Notes under the pieces: generated by a model
Database searches by the model: none
What the model was told of the DNA's origin: nothing
The model's input: only the letters and a program-made list of their open reading frames with translations
Shown: one piece after another, positions 35,162-48,963 of the stretch
How positions within the stretch are numbered: the first letter of the stretch is position 1
Layout of the letters: every line of letters starts with the position of its first letter
Position numbers and translations under genes: made by a program
Assembly: GCA_014898425.1 (NCBI GenBank)
Contig: RCSZ01000006.1
Coordinates: forward strand, 62,001 to 126,000
Direction: 5' to 3'
Origin: Botryotinia globosa
Lineage: Eukaryota > Ascomycota > Leotiomycetes > Helotiales > Sclerotiniaceae
Length of the DNA: 64,000 bases

Positions 35162-35884
35162 ATGTTTATATACCATTTATAACAATACCGAATGACTTCG
35201 GTCCCAGTCATCTAATTTAGATGGATGATTGGAAGTGCCCATGTTAGCACTAGACATTAAAATAAGAACATGGGTAGCTCGTATAGTAGGCGTAGTATTA
35301 AACTTCTCTTGTACATAGGTTATTGACATAAATTTTAATGCCCAATTGTACTCGAATCGTAGACCCAAGATTGATTTCATAAAGCTTGGTTGAATCATTA
35401 ATAAATGAGGAGATAAAATTCGTTTATCTTATTTTATATTGCTCGCGAAGCTAGTGACCCCATATGATTTTAGAAGACCTGAATAATCGACAGAAAGGTT
35501 GGAAGGAAGACTTGACTTCATAAACGAACACAAGATGTGATTATCACAATATGACAACAGTCAGTATAAATAAAGGATGCAAATCCATCATAACTATGCG
35601 CTACGGCTGCTAGCCTTTCATGGAGCCTTATGTATGGATGGTAAAGGTTAATGAGGCTGAAAAGGAGTTCGGCGTTAGATTTCGTCAACAATCCCTTATC
35701 GATGTAGCTATCGAAGCTCACTTAGACAACAATTCTATCAACCCTTAAAGACCACATACGCAATTTCTCAATTTCAATCAACGCGAGTTTTCGACTATCG
35801 CGTCGTCCTCTTTGATATCTTCTTCCTCTGTCTTCAACAAACTCGACTTCAATTCTATACCATCAACAAACATTCAGAATCATC
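35162..35884. other. Intergenic region between ERG4 and SPT16
   Basis: 3' flank of ERG4 and promoter/leader of SPT16, same strand. I see no gene and no distinct repeat. Confidence 0.6.
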
Positions 35885-38800
35885 ATGGTGGATATCAGAA
35901 TTGACAAAAATTTGTTTCAGGAACGATTATCACATTTTATATCATCATGGAAAGCTGATAAGAGAGGCGGCGACGCGATTTTCAATGGCGCAAATAGTAT
36001 CTTGGTGTTGATGGGAAAGACGGAAGATGTGGCAAGCTTTCAGAAAAATAATGCGATTCATGTGAGTTTAAATACCTGAGAAACGTTTCATGAGAAAGTA
36101 CATTGGAGGGACGGTCGAATGCTGATGAAGAAATAGTTTTGGTTATTAGGCTACGAGTTTCCTGCGACGCTCTTCCTTTTCACAGTCGATACTTTATACA
36201 TTGTGACAACGGCAAAGAAAGGTGCGTGAATCATCATTCTATATGCGCCACAGGTTGAAAGCTAATATTTGAATAGCGAAACATTTGGAACCTTTGAAAG
36301 GTGGAAAGATTCCTCTCGAGGTCTTGGTTAGAGGCAAAGATGCAGCAGCCAACGAGAAGCTTTTCACAAAAATTGCAGATGTCATTAAATCTTCAGGGGT
36401 GAGTCATGAACAATATTACTATGCGCAACAAGAACAGTCTAACAAATCTTCGTTTGTAGAAGAAAGTCGGAATTCTACCAAAAGATACATCAAGTGGTCC
36501 TTTTATCGATGAGTGGAAGAAAATCTATACCGAAATTAAGGATGTGGAAGAAGTAGATATTGCGCCAGCATTATCTGCTGCAGCTCTGGCAGTAAAAGAC
36601 GAGAATGAGTTGGTAAGACTCTAAATACGAGGTGGAAGAACTGGCTGATGCTAATACATTCTGCAGCGCGCTATGCGAAATTCCTCAAAAGCATGTACTG
36701 CACTCATGAACCCATATTTCGTCGAGGAAATGTCAGGTATTTTAGATGAAGAAAAAAAAGTCAAACATAGTGCCCTGGCCAACAAAGTGGATGGCAAATT
36801 GGACGACGCCAAGTTTTGGACTTCCGTGGAGCTTCCTAATAAACAGAGGATGCCAAATGACTTCGATTCATCACAATTGGATTGGACCCATGGACCTATC
36901 ATACAAAGTGGTGGAAAATACGATTTGAAGATGAGTGCTCAAGTCGATGATGAGTTGTTGCATGCTGGTGTCATCATATGTTCTATGGGTCTTCGATACA
37001 AGACCTACTGCTCCTTGATCGGCCGAACTTATCTCGTCGATCCAAATAAATCCCAAGAGAGCAACTACAGATTCTTATTGCAGGTTCACAATCTTGTTAT
37101 GAAGGAAATTCGCGACGGCGCGCATGTCAAGGATATTTACGCCAAAGCTTTAGCCCTCATCAGAACCAAAAAACCTGAGTTGGAGAAGCATTTCTTGAAG
37201 AATGTCGGAGCTGGAATCGGTATCGAAACAAGAGACCCTACTTTACTCCTGAATGCCAAGAGCACTCGAAGCTTAAAAGACGGAATGACTCTTTGTGTCA
37301 CTACAGGATTCAATGATATCGAGAACAAAGATCCTCAAGACAAGAAGAGCAAAATCTACTCTTTGGTATTATCGGATACTGTTCGTGTCACTCAAGCGGA
37401 GCCTGTTATTTTCACAGGCGATGCCCCCTCGGAACTTGATGCGACCTCATTCTTTTTCAAGGATGAAGAAGATGAGCCTGCACCAGAACCAAAAGCTACC
37501 AAGGCAAAGAAGGATTCGAGTGTTGGGGCTGTCGCAGCTAAAAATATCACCAAGACAAAACTCCGGGGTGAACGATCAACTCAGATTGACGAAGGTGCCG
37601 AAGCCAGGAGGCGTGAGCATCAAAAAGAGCTCGCAAAAAGAAAACAAGCCGAAGGTCTTGCAAGGTTTGCCGAAGCTACTGGTGATCAAAATGGTGTTGC
37701 TGTGAAGAAATTCAAGCGATTTGAATCTTACAAGCGTGAGAATCAATTCCCTCCAAAGATCAGAGATCTCGCTATTGTCATGGACGCAAAAAACTCAACT
37801 GTTGTTTTACCCATTATGGGCCGTCCAGTTCCTTTCCACATCCAAACTATCAAGAACGCCAGTAAGAGTGACGAGGGTGAATTCTCATACCTTCGAATCA
37901 ATTTCTTATCTCCTGGTCAGGGTGTTGGTAGAAAAGACGATCAGCCATTCGAAGATGTTTCAGCACACTTTGTCAGAAGTTTGACATTCAGATCTCATGA
38001 TGGAGATAGATTTCAAGACATTGCCAATCAAATCGGTAACATGAAAAAAGATGCTGTTAAGCGTGAACAAGAGAAGAAGGATATGGAGGATGTTGTTGAG
38101 CAAGACAAGTTGGTGGAAATTCGAAGTAAGTTTGCAATTTGTAGTCATTCTCTATTTTCTTCTATAGTTACTAACATAACCAGATCGTCGTCCAATTGTT
38201 ATGGACAACGTTTTCATTCGTCCAGCTATGGATGGTAAACGTGTACCCGGGAAGGTTGAAATTCATCAGAACGGTCTTCGATACCAATCTCCTCTAAATC
38301 TTCAACACCGAGTTGATATCCTTTTCAGTAACGTCAAGCATCTTTTCTTCCAGCCTTGTGACCATGAATTGATCGTCATCATTCATGTGCATCTAAAGGA
38401 TCCAATTTTGATTGGTAAAAAGAAGACCAAGGATGTTCAATTCTATCGCGAAGCTACTGATATTCAATTCGATGAAACTGGAAACAGAAAGCGAAAGTAT
38501 AGATATGGCGATGAGGAAGAATTCGAAGCAGAGCAGGAAGAACGAAGACGTCGTGCTGATCTCGATCGACAATTCAAAGCATTTGCCGAGAAGATTGCCG
38601 ACGCTGGTAAGAATGAGAACGTTGATGTTGACGTACCTTTCCGTGAACTTGGGTTCGGTGGTGTACCAAATAGGTCCAGTGTTTTCTGTCAACCTTCTAC
38701 AGATTGTTTGGTTCAACTTACTGAACCTCCTTTTATGGTCATCACTCTTGAGGATATCGAAATTGCTCATCTTGAGCGTGTTCAATTCGGACTCAAGAAC

Positions 38801-39283
38801 TTTGACATGGTATTTGTTTTCAAGGACTTCCACCGTGCTCCTTACCATATCAATACCATTCCTGTTGAATCACTTGAAAATGTCAAGGAATGGTTAGATT
38901 CCGTCAATATTCCATTTTCCGAAGGTCCACTCAATTTGAATTGGCCAACAATTATGAAGACTGTTACAGCCGATCCTCATGGATTCTTTGAGGATGGTGG
39001 ATGGGGCTTCTTGGCAACGGAATCAGATGATGAAGGTGGTGATGAGGAAGATGAGGAATCTGCTTTTGAAATAAGTGATGATGAAATGGCGGCTACGGAA
39101 GAAAGTTCGGATGAAGATAGTGATTTTGATAGTAATGCAAGCGAGGATGAAGGAGAAGAGGATAGTGATGAACAGAGTGAGGGAGAGGATTGGGATGAAT
39201 TGGAGAAGAAGGCCAAGAGGAAGGATATGGAGAGTGGATTGGAGGATGAAGAAGAAGCACCCAAGAAAAAGAGAAAGCATTAA
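35885..39283 (+). CDS. SPT16: FACT histone chaperone large subunit SPT16
   Basis: Six exons (35885-36061, 36137-36221, 36277-36398, 36460-36612, 36667-38125, 38184-39283) join in frame to give 1,031 residues, the usual Spt16 length. FACT destabilises and reassembles nucleosomes during transcription and replication. The N-terminal aminopeptidase-like domain (about 1-430) includes [13 protein letters not shown] and [13 protein letters not shown]; it is known to be catalytically dead. A charged linker ([22 protein letters not shown]) follows, then the dimerisation and middle PH-like domains ([36 protein letters not shown]). The C-terminus is strongly acidic (repeated DEE/SDED) and ends in a basic KKKRKH nuclear-type signal. 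The four 5' introns are short and close together. It is convergent with the kinesin gene. Confidence 0.97.
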
Positions 39284-39916
39284 GTGCATTACTCGATGCG
39301 TAGATTGAGTGGCAGTGGCAAAGAGGGAAATTGTGACAGCAGATAATGGCATGGTACTGGGAAATCTTTTTGAGGGATAGGATCAATTGAGATGAGATGA
39401 GAAATAGTATCTCGAATTCTTCACTTGTATTTTTTGAAACATCTTTTTTTTTTCTCGCTCTCTATAATTATTAGTCTTTGGTTGGCGTTGGGAATGAATG
39501 ATATGATGAGGGATGGGGAAGAGGTATACAACTAAATTAAAATATTTTGTGGAGATGGATAAACGTAGTAGGTGAAGAAGAAAACCCTTTCAAGGAATGG
39601 GTCAGGGAAAGGAGGAAGCGAGTGAGTGAAGTGAGAAGTGAGAATTGGGAAGCCAGTTCTCTGTAGTGGGTAGTTAGGGGAGGGGAACAAACAAAAAGTT
39701 CTTTTTTTTAGCCCTAATTTTTGAACCTGTGATCTTGCAGTGGCAGAATTGTGTTTACATCTATTTTATTCTACTTTTCCCCGGGAAGTGAGTGAGTGAG
39801 TGAGTTTCAATATAGGGGGTGGGACCTTCGCTTCCCGTGCATTCATTCATCTATCCAATCATTCATTGAGAAAACACTCAAATTTCATCAAATAGAGAGG
39901 TAACATTATATTACGA
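39284..39916. other. Convergent 3' flanks of SPT16 and kinesin-3
   Basis: 633 bp between two stop codons that face each other. Contains T-rich stretches and a GAGT tetranucleotide repeat near 39787-39803. No gene seen. Confidence 0.65.
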
Positions 39917-42900
39917 TTAATCCGCCAGATAATCCTCTCTATCCACATCCACATCCCCCTCTGCATCTACATCATCGCTATCTCCACTCCCATTATCTCT
40001 CCTCCCTCTACTATTATTCCCACTCCCATTCCCACCTCTACCCCCACCCCCAGAGAAATACCCCTGATCAATTTTCCAAATCCACTCTACCTTCTCCCTC
40101 TCGCTCCTCGCTCTAAACAACCACGTATTATTTGTTCCGTACACTGCAAATACCGTTTCTTCTATTTCTCTTCTGCTCTCCCCATTACCATTGCCATTAG
40201 CATTACCGTTGCCTCTCCCTCCATACCCCATAATTCCCATGCCCATTCCACTTCCGCTCCTTCCTCGGCCTCCATATCCATAAATGCCTCCTATGCCGCT
40301 ATTGCTCCAACTTTGCTGTGCACCCGCACCCGCATCAGCAGGACTACTATTCCGACTTGCATTTCTACTCGCATTCCCACTCCCACCCTGTCTTTCATTT
40401 CTCAACAATTTCGCAATCTCAGGACTATGGTCCACCCTTGCATTTCTCAATCCAACCACATTTACCTCTTCCCCGCTATTCGGGCCCGCAACCGCATGAA
40501 TATGGAGATACGGTCGTCTGAGCTCTACGAATCTGCGTATCCATTTCGTGCTATCCGCGGAAGGGACTAGAAGCATTCCTGCTTTAAGCACACTGGGATT
40601 CTTTTTGATTTGAGAAATAGTTGCGAGATGCTGAGGTATGGATGGGATAGGGTGGGCGTGTGGAATGGGCGAGGTTTGACGGGATCGAGATGTTTGGCGG
40701 GAGTTGGCGGTGGAAGGGTGAAGTGAATTTGAGAAATTTGATGGACGGGGTGAGTTTGAGCGGGAAGTATTGGATATGAAAGAGGCTGTGTGGAAGAGAG
40801 ATGGAGCGGGCGAACCATTGATGGGTGGTTCGATATTAGTTGGTGTAAGAATGGTTGTTGATAGATCGCGGCAGAGATGGAAGTATTTAGTAAACTTTTG
40901 AAGAAGAGCGGTTTGGTGTGGGTTGTATTCGGATTGATTCTGGGACTTGTCCTTTTCTTGACTTGGATCATGAGGAATAGATTCGGTGCTGATGGCAGAT
41001 TCCGACTTTTCCGTGATTTCCTTATTGAATTCACCATCCCCATGTATACCTAGAGCATTTCCATCAACAGATGATGGGAGTGCCTCATCTATTGATAATG
41101 ATGGAAAACTTTCCTTTGTAGCTGGCGGACTGACAGGGAGTGGTATGTCGGCTGGATCTCGATTGATCACCTGTGGAATCGAAGGAGCGGGTACTGATAT
41201 TGATATTGGTACTGGTGCTGGTGATGATGCGATACGTCTCAACAAAGGCTGAGCAGCATCGATTTCTGCCAGTCTCTGTCTCTTTCTCCTCGCCGAAATA
41301 AAATCTTTAACCAGACTAATACCTCTCGGTGTCCAATTCGTAAGAGCTTCTTCCCCTTTAACATAGTCTTCCAATGTATTCATTCTCCACAGATCACTCA
41401 CTCTTTTTACGGCCACTGGACGAACAGAGATAGAGTAAATACCAGTCATAGAATGAACAATTCGTACACTTTGAAATAATGATGCGAACATTGATGTAGA
41501 ACGAACGTAATTACGCGACATGATTTGAGAGCAAACATCCATATTGAAAGTCATTGGGCGAGACAACTTCTCGGATTTCACATCCCATGAAAGGGACATT
41601 TGAACTTTGTACTTATCTGCTGTTACCCGATCAAGGAGTAAAGATTCATGAGCACTCGAGTCCCATTTTCCAACAATGCACACATTGCTGGTGCCGTTTG
41701 CATTTGCTTTAACAATGGGCGTGGAAAGTAATCTGAGGTAGAGGGGAGGAGTCGAAGGGGAGCTGAGATCCGGACTTTTCCCAATGTGATCAACGAGTTG
41801 AATTCGCCCTACACGTAAACCGCTGACATCCGACCAAGGTAAAGCATCACCGGAATTATGCGTCAAGGTAACAGCGATTCTGCGTTGTAAGCCTTGATGA
41901 AGTTGGAATGTTCCTTGGTCAAGCTCACTCGTTTGAATCACCTCAACTGCTGGATAATCACCACTTTCGGCCAGCTCCAGTATTTGAACTTTAGCAAATA
42001 CATCATGTTTCTCTTCAGAATAGAACTGCGACTCTGATATACGAGCACCCTTGCGCTTCTTCTTGGGTTGGGGGATGTTGTCTCGCATATCGTCCCAACT
42101 TAAAAGTTTATCCAAATGCATTGATGAAACTTTGGCAAAGATAGCCACACGAAGAGAAACATCTTTAGGGCCGAACATTGGAACGCTCATACTATGAACG
42201 CTCTCGAATCGGATTGGACCTTCATCAAAATCTTTAATCATCTGAGTCGTTGTGACGCCGCCTTCATTTGAAGCAGGAGGTATGAACAGTTGACCATGAA
42301 CTTCTGTGCCTTCCCGCTCAGCGAATCCTATCATCTCATGCATAACAACATTAAACTTCAAAGTGTTTGAAGGGGCTTTTGCTGAAGATGGTTCCAGTGA
42401 AAGCTTGATGATGCCAATAGCATGCATTGTAAATGGCGAAAGAACATCAAGAGTAAAGTCCTGAACTCGACTCTCAAAAACTGCGGATAGAGAGACATCA
42501 ACATCTCCAACATGTGTATACTGTGGCATACAAGTTTCCATGAAAGGATTGTCGAGTCGAAAATGTTGAAGGTACTCCGGCCGATCAAGGTACTGATGCA
42601 TCTGCCTCATCTTCCGGATACGATCCTGAAGTTTATCGAGACTCCATAGATGAGCCACATTATTCCTGTAGTCTATTACCCGTACGCCAATGCAAGGTTT
42701 TGTTGCATCTTCGAGATGAAAATCATCCCCCTCTATATCATTAAGAACCATATCATAAGAAGAACATAAAGCGTGCCCTGTGTCAACAACAGCAAATTGG
42801 AAAACAACATTCTCATCCATTTCGTGACTCATTATTTGCGCTTCTTTCAGAATTGCTGCGTTTTGAAATACAGCTTCAGCCATTCGAACATATCTTCGTC

Positions 42901-45544
42901 CTTGCCAATGTTTTGCAACTTTCTCGGCAATCGCAATTTCTTTCTCTGATAGTGGAGGTGGTCCATCTGGTCCCGATTTTACCGGGGACAACTCTTGTAA
43001 TTTCTCTTCATATTCTTTTCGCTGAACCTCCAATTGTTTGAGCATCTCCTCTTTAACTTCTCTGAGTGTTTCTTCCATTCTCACTTTTTCTTTTTTGATT
43101 TCTTCAACCTCGACATTTGAGGTTTTGGCTGTCTCAAGTTGTTCCTGAAATTCTTCTCTTTGCTTTTCTAATTGGACTTGCATTTCTTCTCTAACTTCAC
43201 GCATTTTGTCTTCGACTTCTCCTTGTTTGGGCGTTGATGGCATGGTCAATGCCGTGTCCAAAGAGAAGTTATCCAAAGTGCCGTTTGAAAGATACTTTTC
43301 TCGCATAGGATACGAGGTTACAGAGTCTAGATCATCTTCCAAATTTGCAGTTGCACGTTCAGCCCTTGCTCTCTGAACGTCCTCGAATAAAACATTGAGC
43401 TCCTCATCGGACAAACCTGCAATCTTTTGATCGGTTCCTAAAATAGCTCCAGCTGCCTCACGTCTTGCTAGTGACCAATCAGAAAGACCTCGTCCAGGCA
43501 CTGGGGAATCTGCTCGACTACTACCATCAAAATCGAGATCGGAGATGGCTTTGCTGAATGTTCGATCATGGGTTGGCCGAGGGGTAGATGAAGGCGAGAA
43601 TTTGTCCCAATCTTTGAAATTTTCTAATTGGTTAGCAGTAACAGAATGCCGCAGGAGGCTCTGTTCTGCGCGTTCCGCTCGAGCCTCGGTTGGATTGTTG
43701 AACCTAAAGATGTGAAAGTCGCCAAGAATAACTCTGAAACCACTTCTCAACCGAGTTGGCTTTTCGACTCTCTGTCCATTGACCATCACTGCTGCTCCTT
43801 CATTTGGTATCAGAGTGACCACATTATCGACATTCTCAAAAGTGCAATGCTCATGTAATATACGAGTTCCATTCAGCCGAATTTCCGCCGCATGGGCTGC
43901 ATTCGTATCAACATTTCCAACTGAAGTTGACCCAGGTTTGAGGTTGTACACAAGACATTCTGCTAACAATGGATCATCGGACAAATTCACAAGATGAGGC
44001 ATCTTCTTTGGTGTATGTAATCCAACAAATCCCTTCTCGATGCTGATACCCAATTCTTCCAGGGCCGCTTCTCGCTCTTTGTGGATTTCTTCAGTCTTTT
44101 GCAATTTCTCTTCCCAAGTCTGATTAAGATCCGAGTAGAGTTTCTCGCTTTGATTGAGTTGTTCGGTGATTTCCGCTTTCGATACCTTCTTCACAGCACC
44201 ATCCGATGAAACAATTGTGACCATTTGCTTCTCTAGAGGTGTACCTTCGGCATAAATCTCATCTGCTGGGCCTCCCCCTCCTCCGCTCCCTCCACCCCCT
44301 GTCAATTTACCTCGCAATTGAGCCAATTCTTCTTTCAACTCACGGATCATACGAGCATTCGCGTCCTCGTTTACAACTGCGTGATTCTTGATTCTCTTCG
44401 CACTATCAGCATATCGCAAGGTACTTAAAGTTTCATCGAAATTTATATCTGCAGGACTAATAGCTGCAATCATAGCTGTCATACTATTTCCTCCCAGAGA
44501 ATCTTTTAGAAGCCAAGTCAACACACTGTCTCGGTAAGGGACTTGGTTCCCCTTTCCCACTTTCTTCTTCTTTCCTTCTGATAAGTCGGCCAGCGCAGCA
44601 ATAACTCTACCCAGTGTCGATAGAGATCTGTTAATCTCCGCACCTTCTTTCAATCGAGCTCCAGTTGCACCCGTAGAATTTGCTCGCTCGGAACCTGCCA
44701 AATCGACCAAACTAATCTTCGCAACCTTTTCCATTGCCATCTTTGTTTCAACGTCCAATCGTTTCTGAGTCAAAGTCAAAGTGAAGACCGCATGACTTCT
44801 ACTAGAAGTTTCGTTCATATTCGTAGCTGCAACGGTACGGGCTTTGTTTCCCTCATCCATCAAGTTTTCAATCTCTTGAAAGCTACTCACAACCAATTTC
44901 GCCAAGTCTTCCACATATGGTCCAGTCGAAGGATGTTCTCGAACTTTCAGGTTGCCTTTTGTCGACGGGTTTAGAAGATCTCGTACTCGTTCATTGTAAA
45001 TTTCCAGATAAGATACCTCGACCGTGCATTTCAAATTCTTGTCCTGTTGTAATTCCCCTATCCTCTCAAACATATCCTGACAAATCTTCGGAATGACACC
45101 AGCATCTTTTCCATATCCCATCATCGAGTAAGATTTCCCGGAACCCGTTTGACCATATGCGAAGATACAATTATTGTAACCCTGAAAAGCATTATCCAAG
45201 AGAGGTTTTCCCAGATCGGTGTGGAGGTTGTCTTGTCCTGCGTAACTCGGATCATTTTTGTCAAAGGACCAGTATGAACGATCGAATGCGAAAACCTTCT
45301 GGCCCGAATCTCCCTTTCCACCCTTTGCATCTCTTGATTTCGCCTCATGTCCTTCTGGTGGGGTAATGACCGTTTGCGCATCTTTCATTTGCACTATACA
45401 TTTTGCTCCGCGATCGATCTCTATCCCGAGGTATCAGTCCTGACACAAAAATGGGGTTTGACAACATATCCACCGCATACCTCTACTGTTGAACGGCCTA
45501 CACCGCACAACGACTTTAATATTTCCACCACCACCGGGCGGCAT
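39917..45544 (-). CDS. Kinesin-3 motor protein (UNC-104/KIF1 type)
   Basis: Two exons (45544-45481 and 45420-39917) join in phase 1 to give 1,855 residues. The short first exon gives NIKVVVRCRPFNSR. The motor domain has the P-loop GQTGSGKS (about 111-118), switch I in NETSSRSHAVFTL and switch II in LVDLAGSERANSTGATG. After the neck come an FHA domain (about 510-590), a charged coiled coil (about 750-825) and the KIF1-type domain. A C-terminal PH domain begins at about 1629 (MLLVPSADSTKWIRRFVELRRPYL) and ends at about 1805 (NNTWLFRARSEREKVEWIWKID). Kinesin-3 motors carry early endosomes and vesicles along microtubules; the PH domain binds phosphoinositide on cargo. The PH domain is interrupted by about 90-100 Gly/Asn/Ser-rich residues, and a Gly/Asp-rich tail follows. 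The second exon is a single 5.5-kb frame. Confidence 0.95.
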
Positions 45545-46685
45545 GTTTGCAGATGTTCAATAGTCCAAATTATCCTCTTTGTGAAGCTCTCCTTTCACAG
45601 CCGCTGATTCTGCGAGGGGTATTGTTTGGTTGAGGGGATCGTCGATTGTGGTCGAATAGACAGATGTCCAATGGAGAATGCGGCACAAGTTTTATGAATC
45701 ATCGAAAGAGAAAAGGAAGGACGTGAAATTGATCAGTGTATCGTGGTTATCATTGTTGTTATCGTTAGATGTCGTTAATAGGAATTGCGGAATTATTTGC
45801 TTTTTAGGTTTCTTATGGATGCTCGGCGTCAATATGGCCTTTGTATGCGCCTGGGAGAAGTTACCTGGGTAAAACTTCTTGAAATAACAATATGGGATAA
45901 TTCAGGTGTATTGGTGTATTAGTTTTGAAGTAAGACAATAGGTACGGTAGTATGTTATGGGATTCAAATGAATGTTGAACTGAAGCTTATCAGAACTTGG
46001 AGATTGTACTGTATTTCGTAACCTGGAAATACTTTAATATCAGATGATGTGGCACAAGTCTCAGGGTATCTGTCAGTAATATTTCAATGTAGACAGTCGC
46101 GTCGCCGGGGCAAACCTCGCGTCCCCTTGAATTTGTTTAAACTCGACAGGAAAACAAGATGAAGGGAGGGAGGAGGTTATCCTGGTTGTTGAGACAGTCA
46201 GATTCAAAAAATGAATAAATCAATAGAGAGATTGGTTTCGAGGGGTGAGTCAAGTAAAACATAACGTGATCTTAGTATGTATTCTATCTTCCATCGTTTG
46301 ATTGGTTCGGAAGATCGAATTAGAATTTCCATCTACCGGGCGGCGGTATGTTAGGTTTGTCACTACATACATCGTGCTATGACTCCCGAGGTCCTATGAG
46401 TTATTAAGAGGTGAAGTATAAACGTCAACTTACGAAGGTTGGAACTTGGAAGGGGTTTCGGCCAGCAATTAGACCTTGAACGGATGGACTACCAGAGGGA
46501 TATTCTTCCTTAAGGTCCATGACTTCCACGGTTGCTCAAGACTCCAAGTTCTCTAAGGTTACTAGCCAGATATCGATTTGATATTAAACATCTTTATATT
46601 CGCCAAATGCTCTCGGTGCACTATTCGAGTCAAGTATATCGATATATCAATACGGAAGAGAATAGGAATATCCATTGAGATAGTA

Positions 46686-46765
46686 TCTGTATGCACGCAG
46701 ACACGCACACATACATACACGCACACATACACACACACACACACACACATACACACACACATACA
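46686..46765 (+). repeat. (CA)n / CACATACA microsatellite
   Basis: About 80 bp of CA dinucleotides interrupted by TACA units. It produces a spurious Cys/Val-repeat open frame on the minus strand. Confidence 0.95.
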
Positions 46766-47760
46766 CTCTTCACGTATCGATATTTATCAAAACACATCTC
46801 AATACCGGCCTTGGGAGAACCCCTTTAACAAGTGGGTGCAGAGAGATACCGTATCATCGGAACACTCCCTTGTTACTCTTGTTGGTGAAAGGGGATACTA
46901 GGTAATACATCTGCCCCGCCATAACACTTGAGCACCGTTTTACGTCCAAATTCGAAGATTTAGGACAAAATATTGAATATCCCGTCAAATAATCTGCTGC
47001 TTACCTTTACACACATCTTTCGGGCGCCAATTCCGTGAAAATCTCCTGATGTGCAACGAGAAGACTGTCAACCACTTGCATCGTGTACTACCTTGGTATA
47101 TTCAATGTGTAACCCCCTCCATTGTCGTTATCAAGAATGGGATTACCGAAGTTTCGGGGAACCTATCAAAAGAATCCGGTTGTGTGAAAGATTACGATCT
47201 GTTGTAATTAATCCGTAACCCCAGATGTACCTACCCGTCATGATGATCAAGGGTCCTCTTCCATGTATGTGTATGTATATCTGTACCAAGGGAACAAGAG
47301 TGAATGATGGTGGGAAAGTTATTCCTATGGTAACATATGAGTAAGTACCTAGGTAATATGGAGAACTAATTCTTTGATTTTCTGTATTCGAGATATGTTG
47401 GGTTGTAGACATTAGATACCTGGTTGGACCAATAGACAATTTAGATGATAAGTTTCGGAGTAGCTGGAGTGATATGTTGCAGTACATCATATCAAGTTGA
47501 TTCAAGATCCAATTGATGAATCTCATTAGAATGTATTTTTTCAATATTGAATAACGGTGTAAGTTGTTGTTGTACTGTTGGTAAAGCACGTATCTGAATG
47601 GACTGGTATGAAGGCAGGCTCGGCAGGTACTAGATAGATACCGGTATCCAGGCTCGCTAGGTGCTTATCCGTACGGGAGGGAAAGTTTATCCTGAGAGCC
47701 CCGGCCCGAGATGAAAGGGACACTTGGATGATTGAGGTTAGAGGAGAAAGGAGCAACTGT

Positions 47761-47878
47761 TGAGGAGAAGAGAGGGGGGAGGGAAAGGGAAGGGGGAGGG
47801 GGAGGGAAAGGGAAAGGGGAGAGAAAGGGAAAAGGGAGAGAAAGGGAAGGGGGAGAGAAAGGGAAAAGGGAGAGAGAC
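47761..47878 (+). repeat. 118-bp G-rich polypurine tract
   Basis: Almost pure purine with many G3-G6 runs separated by AAA or GA, repeated in GGGAAAGGG and GAGAGAAAGGG units. Strand asymmetry and G-run spacing are compatible with triplex or G-quadruplex structure. Confidence 0.9.
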
Positions 47879-48190
47879 TGAAAAGAATGACATGGAGGAA
47901 ACTTCGTAGATGAGATGATTTACATATACATATAGGTAATCTTACATATTTAGGTATGTATCTAATAAGTACTACTAACATAACTAGTGCTGGATACGCA
48001 TCAATGCTCTGGATAAATCATGAAAAGTACTAGAGACCTCCAGCTATGATGTAAATAGCATTGACCGCTATTCTTATAATTAATACGTAGGTAAATACGT
48101 ATGTACATTGTAGAAATTTCATAAAACAAATCGGAAGCCCTATTCATGAATTCTATCTTTTATACATAGATAGGTGGTAGTAGGTAGGTG

Positions 48191-48423
48191 TTATATATTA
48201 TATATTGTATATTATATTTTTCATTATATATTATATATTACATATTATATTATATATTGCATATTATATATTGTATTATATATTGCATATTACATATTAT
48301 ATTATATATTACATATTGCATATTACATATTATATTATATATTATATTATATATTATATTATATATTATAGATTGCATATTACATATTACATTATATATT
48401 ATATATTACATATTACATACATA
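48191..48423 (+). repeat. AT-rich array of TATATTA / CATATTA / GCATATTA units
   Basis: About 230 bp of 7- to 8-bp-type units (TATATTA, TACATAT, TGCATAT) in irregular order. The Tyr/Ile-rich open frames over it are translations of this repeat, not genes. Confidence 0.95.
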
Positions 48424-48963
48424 ATAACCCCTCCCCGCCCTTGCCCCCCCTCTTTCTCTTCCCTCTTCCCCTCGATTCATTCTGATTTGTTGAATGTACC
48501 TATGTAGTTCAATCTATTTCTAAAGTTAAAACTCTGGGAATCTTGTCAGACCTGTGATTTGGTTACAATCTGCTACATTCCCCATTAAAAAATACATTAA
48601 CAGTACTGTACCTAGTCTATCCATACCTAGGCAATGAGTAACGCCACATCTGCGCACAATTAGAATGAAAACCCTCCAACCGAGAAAAAAATAGAAAAAT
48701 TTAATAAAAAAATTAAAAATTAAAAATTAGAAAATTAAACCAGACCAAGAGAGAATTAAGTAAAGAGCTTGGATAGAATTCGAATGCAGTACTTTCCCCA
48801 AACCCTTCAACATACAAAAGATTTCATCCTCTTTCAAGAAACATCTCAATCACAAGAAAATTCTCTTCAACCTACCAAGATATTTCAATAAGAGAGACTT
48901 TGTTAATTCAACTTCTCTATCATCTCTCTCCAGACAACCTCAATCAATTCTATCAACAAATCT

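Noticed and set aside
48174..48507. Tyr/Ile-rich open frames on the plus strand
   Set aside because: Translations of the TATATTA-type microsatellite; no coding signal.
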